From Lepraria neglecta (lineage: Eukaryota; Ascomycota; Lecanoromycetes; Lecanorales; Stereocaulaceae), in NCBI GenBank assembly GCA_033220425.1, contig CM065648.1, forward strand, positions 4,402,001 through 4,466,000: a stretch of DNA of 64,000 bases. The letters are read 5' to 3'. Below, one piece after another: positions 1 to 11,579 of the stretch (positions are counted from its first letter, which is position 1; each line of letters starts with the position of its first letter). Both the position numbers and the translations under genes were made by a program. The notes under the pieces were generated by a model that was not told the origin of the DNA, made no database searches, and was given only the letters and a program-made list of their open reading frames with translations.

Positions 1-390
1 CCCCCGCACATGATTTGGGACGAAGTCTATCACATACTCCAGGAGCGAATGGTTGCATGGACGGAACATGAGGGTCTCAAGAAGAAATGAGTGACTCCTC
101 GAGTGCGTGAAAGGAATTGGGTTTTGTGGCCAATGATGGCATCGAATCGAGGCAGATGATGGTACATAATTAGGTCATCTGATGGAAATTAGTCATGGAA
201 ACTCATAGCCTCGAGATGCACCTACCGCTACTTGACCGCAGGCATCCTGAATGGATTTACTCGTTCATTTTCTCAATGCTATGAAAGTTGGTGCCTGCAC
301 TCGAGAATGTATCGTTGCCGCGCACCACGGTCGGTGATTTTATGCGACCTTCAGCTTCTGTTCTCCATCATTTCCACGTGCACCAGTCGC

Positions 391-729
391 TCATTGCACT
401 CCATCAAGCTCCATCTTGGCCTCTTCCCCTTCTGCAACAACTCTCCCAGATTCTTTGTCTCTACTCTTCGCTTCCTCAATATCCTTCATCTCTACCTCTC
501 CCGCCTCCTCCATTGCTCTCTGTTTCGCATGACCGATCTTCTTGTCCATCTTCCTAGCCTTCTTCCTTGACAGCGGCGCCGCTCGTCGTATAGCTTGACT
601 TGTATGTGGTGTGGGCTTAGTAATTTTGTTGCGAGCGAGGCGCTGGGTGTTCTGCCTCTTGCTCTTCAGCGTGCGCGCAGTCTTGGGCTTGAGGGGAGTA
701 GGCGTATTGGGATTCGAGCGGGAAGGCAT
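391..729 (-). CDS. Alb1-like small basic nucleolar protein (probable)
   Basis: A 112-residue single-exon frame on the minus strand. The N-terminal half is very basic and proline/threonine-rich. It is followed by a lysine/arginine block with the pattern PLSRKKARKMDKKIGHAKQR and an acidic tail containing EVEMKDIEE. A basic region, a KK-rich helix and an acidic end with a VxMKD motif match the small fungal Alb1 family, which acts with Arx1 in nuclear export and cytoplasmic maturation of the pre-60S ribosomal subunit. The assignment rests on composition and this motif, not on a catalytic signature. It is isolated from its neighbour and transcribed divergently from the GT2 gene. It could instead be another short basic nucleolar protein. 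The plus-strand frames over it are serine/leucine-rich shadows. Confidence 0.5.
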   Translation of the reverse strand: MPSRSNPNTPTPLKPKTARTLKSKRQNTQRLARNKITKPTPHTSQAIRRAAPLSRKKARKMDKKIGHAKQRAMEEAGEVEMKDIEEAKSRDKESGRVVAEGEEAKMELDGVQ

Positions 730-1490
730 TATGAATGGTACTTTGGGGGTTTCAAGAACTTATTGCGAGTTGCAGCGTCTTCGCTTGAGTTGCCAAAATC
801 CTGAAGTGCGAATAATTTCTACCAAGACTTTTTATGCACACTAGGATCTACCTTGCACAAAAGCGGGATCGACAAGCCACCAAAGCCGAGGCCGTCCGAC
901 TTTACGGCTAGATGAAGATCTCCGAACTTTGTCAACGTCCGCTAGTAACTGCCTGGCCTTCTTCGACGAAGGGCCGGCAGCCTGCTGTGGACGACAATTA
1001 TGAATCTCGACCACACAACTGCTGCCAAATTATTGTAGAGGCTCTCCTCCGTATTGCGGGCCCGGAAGCACCGAAAGCTGGAAAGAAAGTGACTTACCCC
1101 CGCGTTTCTTACTTGAATGCCAGGGGCACACTCCTGCGTCATGACGTTTGCAATGCTTCTTACCGACGTTCTCTTTTCCAAAAATGGTTCAAGCTTCTAT
1201 GCGCAGCCAATCGCTGGCGGCTTGTGGAACCTTATTGTCTGTTTTTTTGCGCAAGAGATTTGGCATGCCCGTCTCGATTCGATCAAGTCCTTGAAGATAA
1301 TCCTAACCGAAACGCCCAATTATGCACCTCTACGGGCGCAGGAATCCGAACGCAACCTATCACTGTCCTTAGAGTTTTATGTTGGCCGAGGCATGATCGA
1401 AGTACCTGGCAACAGACGTCTGTGGCTCTCGTAAATGACCAATATGTCTGCCAGCAACCACCGCAACTTCCTATCCCTTGCTTGGAGGGC

Positions 1491-3867
1491 ATGGCTCCTA
1501 TGTCTGAGAGCTCGACGGCGAGAGTGAGCCAAGACTCTTTATACTATGATATTGAAGAGAAAGAAATCCTCCAGCGAGACGTTTATGGTAGTGATCAGAT
1601 TAGACTTACATATGGCTCGCCTACCTCTCCAGAAACCCTCCGGACAGCACAACCACCAAATCTTTTGGCTGAGTCGGTGAGAGCGTTGGGTCACGATGTA
1701 AGGCTCCTCTGTACAATTTGGAATTCACAGCAAGAACGATCACTGAAGTCCTTATTCATGGTTGACAGAGAGATATATCAATCCAATCCTCCAAGTCGAC
1801 GCTCGTCCTTGATGAAAACATTCCACAAAAGTATCAGATTGAATCCTTGGCTCGAAGGGACGATATAGACCTTTTGAAACCATGGAAGCGATACCTGTAC
1901 TTTCTTTCGTCATTCCTGGCGTTAGCTACCTTCTCTACCTATCTCCTCTACTTCGGCCTCCGAATTACCTTCACACTTGCAGCTCAGAGAGCAAATCGAA
2001 CAATATACCCAGCAGCATGGGTCTTCGTTACCGTTGAGATATGTGTGGCTACCCCTGTGCTGTTACATTCGCTATGGTCCGTATTCGTCATAAAATCTCG
2101 TGGTCGACAGAAATTGCGTCTCAAAGGAGGAACTGTGCCTACAGTCGATGTGCTGGTCACAGCCTGTGGCGAAGATGAAGATGTGATACTCAACACAGCC
2201 CGCGCTGCGTGCTCTATAGACTATCCAGCCGACCGGTTCCGCGTTTTTGTACTGGATGATGGCAAGTCTCAATCGCTATTCCGATCGGTAGCTGCGCTCA
2301 ACGGACAATATCCGAATCTATTTTATAGGTCGCGGGAGAAGCCTCCAGGAGTGCCTCATCATTTCAAAGCTGGCAACCTCAATTTCGGTCTCAGAGAGAC
2401 TTTGACAACAAAAGGCGAGGAAGGTGAATTCGTTGCGGCGCTGGACGCCGACATGATTCCTCAACCCGAGTGGTTGAGAGCGATCTTGCCTCATATGCTT
2501 CTTGACGAACGTTGTGGTCTGGCTTGCCCTCCTCAGGTATGCGATTAACCCAGAGAGGTGTATGAATGGCTTGTTAATTCGTTAAGCTGTTCTACAACGT
2601 CCCACCCAACGACCCTCTCTATCAAGGACTAGACTTTTTCGTTCACGTGTCAGAGCCAATCAAGGACGCGTTAGGCGTTGCATGGTGCACCGGGTCCGGC
2701 TATGTCATTCGGAGGTGCGCCCTCGATAGCATCGGTGACATACCAGTTGGGACGGTTGCTGAGGATGTCTTATGCTCCACGCTTCTGCTCGGCGAAGGTT
2801 GGAGGACTGCATACATCCATGAAGGCCTCCAGTATGGTCAAGTTCCTGGCGATTTTGGAGGTCACATTAAGCAGAGGACTAGATGGGTAAGCAGAGTGCC
2901 GAAAATCCACCTTGGCCTGCAATGCTGATCTCCTGATAGACCGTTGGTACCATGCAAACATCATTGCGGCTTCGATTCTCGCTTTGGGGCTCAGAGATAC
3001 GCGGGCTGACATTTCCTCAACGCGCGTCTGGTCTTATGTACTCGATCATTTCCATTTTCAACGTCTTCCTCACAATGTCACTCTTCTCGATGCCAGCCGT
3101 CCTTATATCTGGCGGCAGAATGGTGGCGTATGCAACAGACGATCAGCTCCGGTGGCTGATTCGGGCATGCTTCCTTGCATTCGCCGTCAATCGAATGTGC
3201 GAGTTATCTATGTTCTTGCCTCCTGGCTATCGTAATGGCCAGCGAGGAACCCGAGCAATACTGTGGATGGCACCCTGTATGTTTTCAACAACACAAGAAG
3301 GTTCAGAGTTTGATGGCTAATTTTCCTGATACAGATCACACTATTACCCTGCTCCGCGTCTTTGTTCTGCCATCCTGGCTTGGTGGGGAGACCACATCTT
3401 TCAAGCCCACAGGGAGCTTATCCTCAGAATTGAAAGAGCGCAGCTCACGGGAGCGAGCACCACTGTTCAGAAGACTGAAGGTGATATTATGGAACTATTT
3501 CGGAGGCTTTCACCTATTCTATATCCTCTTCGTCTTGGCCGCGGTCATAACAAGCTCTGTAAGGTGTAGTAGGCAGCCCACCTTGGATGAGAAACTCATT
3601 TACCTTCTCACGCACGCGTTCTGGATCCCTGTCTCCTGGCTGGTCTACGTGTCAGCAGCATGGACGCCAATCATCTACGCACTCAACCCTCCCACGGTTC
3701 CCGACAACGGAGACCTGCTGGACCGCGATCCGACAACGAACGTGGCCTATCCCAAAGAATGCTCGAAGCAGATCAAGAATAAACTTTCAAACGGCTATTT
3801 CGAGTTCCAATACACCCTCCAGACTCTCTACACCACTGCTATATTTGCTGGATCCTGGGTATACTGA
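1491..3867 (+). CDS. Family 2 processive glycosyltransferase, cellulose-synthase-like membrane protein
   Basis: Five exons give 714 residues: 1491-1697, 1769-2536, 2587-2886, 2940-3276 and 3335-3867, with introns of 50-71 nt and matching phases. The enzyme should polymerise or transfer sugars from a nucleotide donor at a membrane. Membrane segments start near residue 110 (YFLSSFLALATFSTYLLY). The cytosolic GT-A domain has LDDGKS near residue 230, the metal-binding DAD of ALDADM near 295, the acidic AED near 382 and the QRTRW acceptor motif near 421; these are the D, DxD, (T/A)ED and QxxRW signatures of processive GT2 enzymes. Several hydrophobic helices follow. The start at 1491 was chosen because exon 1 joins exon 2 in phase; the open frame further upstream has no protein-like character. 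The P450 gene follows 543 nt downstream on the same strand. The product polysaccharide is unknown. Confidence 0.9.
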
Positions 3868-4410
3868 TCGAGATGTACGTTATTAATGATGGCTTAGAAA
3901 AGTACACCTAGACATAGATTGTGGGCATTTCTTCGAAATTTAATGATTTTTGCTTCCAACTTGCCACCTTACACACTGTTCGTCATTGCTATCACGTTCT
4001 CTAGTGGTTCTCCACCGACTGGTACGCGGATAACAAAGAGTGGCAGGGTATCGCGTTCCCCCTGGTGTTCATGATTACACTCAGGCAGTCGTGGTTTTTG
4101 CTCGATCGTTATGATTATGATGAGTAGACTGATAAGTAGCAGACAGATGGTCGACGTCGCGCTAGGCGTCATGAATTTGGCCGCCGGCGGGACGTTTGCG
4201 CCCGAGTTCCGCGATGACAACCTCAGCTTATGAGGTATGGACGTCGAACAATGGTATTAAAGGCACAAGCACCCTCGCTGTACGTAAATTTGGACTGCAT
4301 CGTTCAAGCTCTGAGCTTCTCTTTCTCGAGCTCAGCTGACGGCATCGAAATCAGATCCAGCCCTTGATCCTCTCCTGAACGCTCGAAGTCAAGCCTTATT
4401 CCTTCCCGCC

Positions 4411-6241
4411 ATGGACTTCCCTTGGTCGACCGCCGTCTTAGGTTCCATTGCCGGCTCCTTCGTTCTAGTACGACTGACGCCTCAGTACACTCCTGGAGCA
4501 TCCTACATAGGGACTTTCTGGGTTCTGCTGCTATTGCAAGTCCTCGCCGCTGTGATATGGCAGGCGGTGTTATGGCCACGCCTCTTCAGTCCTTTACGCC
4601 ATCTACCTACGCCCGATGTACGTCCACTTCCTATGGCCTAAATCCTGAGCTAGCTGACACTGCATAGGGTGGCTCCTTCTTCCACGGCCATTTTAAAACA
4701 ATATCAAAAGAACCGACGGGTCATCCTCATCGAAGATGGTTCGAGGAAGTCCCCAACAAAGGGCTGATCTACTACAAAAGTCTACTAAACCAGGAAAGAC
4801 TTACCCTGACATCGCATGAGGCACTTCGCGAAGTTTTGATGACCAAATGCTACGATTTTGAAAAACCTTCGCTGACTAGGAATGGTTTGGGAAGGATATT
4901 GGGAGTTGGACTGCTCCTGGCTGAAGGGGATGAGCATAAAGTATAGCAGTTGAGGAAGCCTGGATGATTAGCGCTGACAATTTACATTAGAGGCAACGCC
5001 ATGCCCTCATCGGAGCCTTCGATTATCGTCATATCATAGATCTACATCCTACTTTCTGGGACATATCTCGCAAGCTGGTTGATGCTTTGATGACCGTCAC
5101 CGCAAAGAAGGGAAAAGAGTCTGAACAAAGCCTCAGCGATGCGCCAGTGGTAGAGATCAGTGGATGGGCGAGTCGTGCAACTTTAGACATCATTGGAGAT
5201 GCTGGAATGGGACAGGATTTCAACGCCATTGAGGATCCAAATACCCCCTTGAATGTCACGTACAGAAAGGTCTTCCAGATCCCATCTGCGCAACAGCAGA
5301 TCCTCGGACTCATGAGCTTCTTCCTGCCTCAGTGGTTTGTCCGGTCTCTTCCGCTAACTCACAATGCGGACATCGCCAAAGCCTCCGCAGGCATCAAGAA
5401 AGTCTGCCACGAATTGATCCACCGGAAGCAAGAGAAGCTCGACCTTGTAAAGCGAGAAGAGGAAGGGCAAGAAAAGACGGGCAGCAAGAATTTCCGTGAT
5501 AAGGACATTCTCACTGTGGCCTTGGGCTCGGGCGAGTTCTCAGAGGATGATCTCGTCAACCAAATGATGACCTTCCTGGCCGCCGGACACGAGACTACAG
5601 CATCATCCATGAGCTGGGCCTTCTACCTCCTCTGCCAGCATCGCGAGATGCAGACCCGTCTGCGTGAAGAAGTCCGTACCCATCTGCCCAGTATCGACGA
5701 TGCCTCTACAAAGCTCACAGCTTCAGCTCTTGACCAATGCCACTTCTTGAAAGCATTCTGTAACGAGGTGCTCAGAGTCTATCCCGTCGTCCCTGTCACC
5801 TTGCGCGAAGCCGCTCATGACACCACTATTCTCGATCAATTCGTTCCCAAAGGGACAAAGGTTGTTATCTCTCCGTGGGCCATCAACACAGCCACCTCGA
5901 TGTGGGGTCCTGGTGCTGATAAATTTGACCCTGATCGGTGGATGGCGGCTGGGCAATCCAAGACTGGAGGCGCTAATAGTGCTTATGCATACATGACCTT
6001 CTTACAAGGGCATAGAGCTTGCATTGGAATGAAGTTCGCAATGGCAGAGTTCGCGTGTTTGGTTGCTGCAGTGGTGGGCAGATTTGAATTCGAGTTCGAG
6101 GACCCGGAGTACCCTTCAAAGATGATCATCAAAGGTGGTGTTACTTCGAGGCCGAAGGATGGCGTACATATGAGGATGAGGCCGCTTGAGGGATGGTCAA
6201 CTTTTCGTTTGTCACGCGATAGAATTGGCGCTGGGATATGA
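4411..6241 (+). CDS. Cytochrome P450 monooxygenase (ER-anchored)
   Basis: Three exons (4411-4617, 4668-4940, 4991-6241) with two 50-nt phase-0 introns encode 576 residues. The N-terminus carries two hydrophobic stretches, the second being YIGTFWVLLLLQVLAAVIW, consistent with an ER anchor. The I-helix oxygen-binding motif is AAGHETTAS near residue 358. The K-helix ExxR is in NEVLRVYP near 418, the PERF-like segment is FDPDRW, and the heme-cysteine loop FLQGHRACIG places the thiolate near residue 504. All residues needed for heme and oxygen chemistry are present, so the gene looks functional. Length is ordinary to slightly long for a microsomal fungal P450. It belongs to the E-class group with HETTAS, but substrate and CYP family cannot be assigned by eye. 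It lies head-to-tail behind the GT2 gene. Confidence 0.95.
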
Positions 6242-6700
6242 GATGGGACATGAGCTTTTTTGGCATGCAAGAGACGTACTGTATAAGAGATGTAACATGC
6301 ACATTCGATTAATTGGGTCTGAAAATATTGTATGATGACATCTACATAGCTCTTTATGAGATAATGACATTAGAGATCTGAAACAACTATTCCATGATGG
6401 CAAACGATCCCATAGAAATGCTAAATCAGGCCGAAGCGGAGGCGAAGTATCATTCACTCATCCTCGAAGACGAACATAAGTATTTCGAAACCGGCCTTAA
6501 AACCATTGTTGATTCTACCAACGCCCCAGCTCCGAGTCTGGAGCTACAATATAATATACATCATCCATGTTCAACCCGCTATGCAAATGCTCGTCCTCAT
6601 CTAAACAACACAGGATCCTTACAAAGTATCCTGGTATAATCTCTGATTCGAATGCGCCAAATTTGGCTGAGTGGAGTATACGGTCGTACAAAACCATTTA

Positions 6701-7505
6701 TCACGCGACCATCGCGCCTTCTGAGCCCCTTGCTGGCGGTGGTGAGGGCGCTGGCGGTGGTGCTGGTAGCTGTAGAGATAGTCAGAAAGGATATGTACTT
6801 GAGAAAAGCCGATTGAAAGGAGGGGAAGAGATGACAAGACTTACATCTAATCTTGTATTCTCAGCCATCATCCTCTGTATCCCAATTCCCACACCTTCTA
6901 TCACAGCGAGTAATATCCCACACCCTATCGCCGAATTCCTCGCCGCCTTCATCCCTCCTCGTATAGCTAGCGCGCCGCCTGTGAAGAACCCTGCGATAAC
7001 TACTCTCCTGTCAGCATTTACCCATCAAATCTCCTCTCACTCTCCCTCGTCCTATTCCTCCACCTAACTCATCAAACCCTCAAAATACACTCCTTCCGCC
7101 CTGCTCTCCCGTATGGCACAAAGGGAAAACGTACTAGCATTATAAGGATCCTCCTTCTTCCGTATCCCCTTAACCGCACAATCAAACGTCGAAAACAATC
7201 CCCCCCACACCCCGAAATTCCCTCCCAAGACTGGTGCGCGCGCTTTAATGGCTGTGACGGCGCCGATGCGGCGTTCGCCGTAGGGGGAATTTCGGAATCC
7301 TTTTACGCCGTGCCAGACTGCGCCGCCGATGCCCTAGAAATTCAGTGTTAGCTTGGAGCTTCTGGGTTGAGGGGCGGTTTGGCAGAGGGGGTAATGGGGG
7401 AGGAGAGGGTATGAGGAGGGAGTGGGTGGGACGTACTCCCATGCAGAAGGCGCCGCCGAAATCACTTAAAGCTACCCATGGGCAGGGATCTCTTGAGTGG
7501 TCCAT
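6701..7505 (-). CDS. TIM17: Mitochondrial inner-membrane import channel subunit Tim17
   Basis: Four minus-strand exons (7437-7505, 7135-7333, 6845-6999, 6701-6769) encode 163 residues. The protein begins [10 protein letters not shown] and runs on through [53 protein letters not shown] and [13 protein letters not shown], which follow the Tim17 family almost residue for residue, including the Cys of the DPCP motif and the four glycine-rich membrane helices. Tim17 is a core subunit of the TIM23 presequence translocase of the mitochondrial inner membrane. The last 23-codon exon supplies a proline-rich tail ending GSEGAMVA. Intron phases are 0, 1 and 0. The plus-strand frame covering exons 2-4 is an antisense shadow. 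Confidence 0.95.
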
Positions 7506-8924
7506 CGAGTGTGTTGGCTGGGTAGGTAGTGTGGTAAGGAAGGGCGAAAATTCTTAGAGCTGGAGGGAGGGCGGAGAGTCGTGGCAAGGGAGGCCGATGG
7601 CGGCTGGTAGAGACAGACAAGGGTCGAAAAAATATACAGTAATTCAACGATAGAACACAGACAGCTGAGGGAGGTTATTTCGTCGCTGCGTTTCGCTGGA
7701 TAGCTTGAGGTAAGTAGACTTGCATGTGTTGCTGGAGCGGGTGATGTTCAACTTTTTGGTCCTAGCCATATCAGAGGGTCCTCCGCGAATATATCTTGGC
7801 GCTCTGTCTATCATGTCGAGCGTCCTTTAGCATTGTTTAGGACCCTCACCAGTAGGCAAGCTGGAATTATCACGTTGCGGAGGGATCAAGCTGATAGACC
7901 TATCAGCTGTATGCTCTCATTGATTATGCCGTCCCACTTTAGAGGGTACCGGGTTATACTTTTGTCTGATTCAAGCTCTGAAGGAGGTCCAGAAAGTCGA
8001 CCTGTGGGCTCAACTCAGAGCCCATATCAAGCCGCAACTGGCATATCTGAGCAGAAGACCTTCCAGATAGCTGAGTTGATGAGCTCAGAATGGCGATTCA
8101 GATCACCGCGGATATGTAGCAAGTTTGGAGGACCGTCTGCCCCGAATCAACTCGCTAATTTCTGCTACTGTTATGGAGTATCCATCGCAACTCTTTCCTT
8201 TTCTTGACGCGATCATGAGACCCAGGGAATTACTTGCAATGGGGCCAACACCAACATTTACCAGCATAGAGCTCACCACGCCAAGGGTAGTACCGCGAGG
8301 CTCAGCCAAGCCTGTACTCACTTATTCGAGCCAGCAGTCAGTGGGTGGATCTGATACGGTGCAAGGACTTCACTACACTTATGCTACCAATCCGATGCCT
8401 TGCCCCGTTCTGCATAGGGCAAGATTCGCATATGCAATTTGCCTGGTAGGCGGCGTATATACGGGCTTTGGGATCCACCTTCACGGTTTGCCTTAGCAGT
8501 ATTCTTATACATGATGAAACAAGTCTCGAAGGTTATAGGCCTCTGTGATGCTGGCTTTTAGGAAAATGCTGACGACGAAGCCACCAACTTCAATTGAAGC
8601 GCAGCATTATTGCTATGAAGTGTTGGTATGTCAAGAGTTGTGGCCACTCAGCATTGGTGAACCTTGCACGGTTGAACAAAGTGCATGTACGAGAATTTGA
8701 CTTTTGCCTTATTTCGAAATCACAAGTTGTTCTACAGCCTTCGTTATGTTCTCTTAGACAGACGTTGGTTGTCCCATCTCATTCTCCTCATATAATCCAA
8801 CCAATATTGCACTGTCTTCCCCTTATATCACGCGCTCGCTCTGACGACATCTGTGGGTTATTGCGCACTCTACCTTCCACAAGAAAATCATTGCTAGACC
8901 ATAGCAATTTTCAACTTCGCAAAT
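7506..8924. other. Intergenic stretch with no supportable gene
   Basis: Between the Tim17 start and the small secreted protein there are two overlapping plus-strand frames of about 124 codons (7833-8207 and 8125-8496) and a minus-strand frame at 8103-8321. None shows a recognisable domain, a signal peptide or convincing intron continuation. The first part must hold the Tim17 promoter; the rest looks non-coding or decayed. Confidence 0.5.
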
Positions 8925-9215
8925 ATGAGAGGTCCCGTCTCCATAGGCTTTGCCATCGTGACTCTGCTCCTCACCACTACACCAGTAGCTGGCCAGTCTC
9001 AACCTGAACTAACACCCGGCCTCGGCAATTTTCAGCTTACTGACTCTCATATCATGGATCTGGGTAAAAATATGCAATGCGGAGTACTGTTAGGACCCGA
9101 CTACGAGGGCGTCTTAGGCTGCCGTGAATATGCAATTCCCGGTTCAGACCATTGCATATTTATGAACGGGAGGATCAGCACAGAATTTTGCGGTGGTGTC
9201 GTCACTCTTGACTAG
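8925..9215 (+). CDS. Small secreted cysteine-containing protein, effector-like
   Basis: An intronless 96-codon gene. The N-terminus is a textbook signal peptide: MRGP, a hydrophobic core (IGFAIVTLLL), then TTTPVAGQ with likely cleavage after AGQ or VAG. The mature part is about 72 residues with four cysteines (MQCG, LGCRE, DHCIF, EFCGG), enough for two disulphides, and a short conserved-looking CREYAIPGSDHC segment. No known domain is recognised. Size, secretion signal and even cysteine number fit the loose class of fungal small secreted proteins, which includes effectors and surface proteins. The upstream region has several TATA-like AT stretches but no decisive element. A 59-bp tandem duplication lies just downstream. 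Confidence 0.6.
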   Translation: MRGPVSIGFAIVTLLLTTTPVAGQSQPELTPGLGNFQLTDSHIMDLGKNMQCGVLLGPDYEGVLGCREYAIPGSDHCIFMNGRISTEFCGGVVTLD

Positions 9216-9258
9216 TAACGTCCATCAATTCCTGCAATGACGCCTTCGTACCTTGCTC

Positions 9259-9342
9259 AATCCTGGGTCCATAGCCCTGGCAGTTATATACGAGGCATCT
9301 TAACTGTCCCTCGAAGAAATCCTGGGTCCATAGCCCTGGCAG
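9259..9342. repeat. Two-copy 59-bp tandem duplication
   Basis: A 25-nt block reading AATCCTGGGTCCATAG and onward begins at 9259 and again, identically, at 9318. The following spacers are partly similar (both end in ATCGAAG or CTCGAAG). This is a recent short tandem duplication in the 3' region of the secreted-protein gene. Confidence 0.75.
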
Positions 9343-9505
9343 CCATATCTGAGACTTGTCAATTGACCATCGAAGGTATCAAAGGTCATCAGTCTATCTG
9401 GCATAGCTAACCTAGCTATGCTTGAGCTCTAGGCATGCTTTCTCAATTCTATCTGCGTTATCATAATACTCTATCATCATGTATACATTGCCTGGTCTTC
9501 TAGAC

Positions 9506-10978
<1,473 letters not shown>

Positions 10979-11579
10979 TCAATGGCAGTATTTGTGATGA
11001 TTCACACAATTGCATTCGAAGAAATAGTCTAGGGCTTTATAAGTACATACAGTTGAAAACTCTGCAACTGCCTTACTAATGCAGCACACCTCTCCGTTCT
11101 CGCCACTGTATAAACTTTGGCCTGAGATGCGGATCGCGCGGAAGGGAGTGACGCAATTTAGGGCAAGACACCTTTGATACCCTCAGCGCTGTGACGCTGG
11201 GCGTTTGGGAAATGCAAAGTGGAATGGCACTTTGTCCAGGGATAGAGCCCCAATCACTGGATTTACAATTTAACTTGTAGTTATCAATTGACTCGGATTA
11301 TGGACGTCTATAACTTTGTATGCCAAGACTCTTTATAAGACTCCATCGTTATGCTGTCATTGCACGGTAAAGTTCCCAAACGTATCTCTACTGGCGGGCT
11401 AGCACCGGCTGTTACCACCACCGAGGGCTCTAGCGGGCCCCAATCAGTCCAAACGTCACGGGCACTCTTCCTATCAGCATTTGGATAGACCCAATAAGCT
11501 GCCATTGTTCTCGGAGCACTTTATGGTTCAAGACCCTTCCCAATCCATGGTACTATGGTAACGTACCTGGAGATCCTTT

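Noticed and set aside
232-570. Plus-strand frames rich in serine and leucine opposite the Alb1-like gene
   Set aside because: They mirror the lysine/glutamate-rich minus-strand gene and have no protein-like features of their own.
912-1490. Upstream extension of the GT2 reading frame to an ATG at 912
   Set aside because: The frame is open but composition is random and the folded protein starts after 1491, where exon 1 joins exon 2 in phase.
6567-7067. 166-codon plus-strand frame
   Set aside because: It is antisense to Tim17 exons 3 and 4, whose homology is unmistakable.
7833-8496. Two plus-strand frames of about 124 codons and a minus frame with a transporter-like look (GVVSSMLVNVGVGPIASNSL)
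   Set aside because: No domain, no supporting introns, and the membrane-like segment is too short to call a transporter relic.
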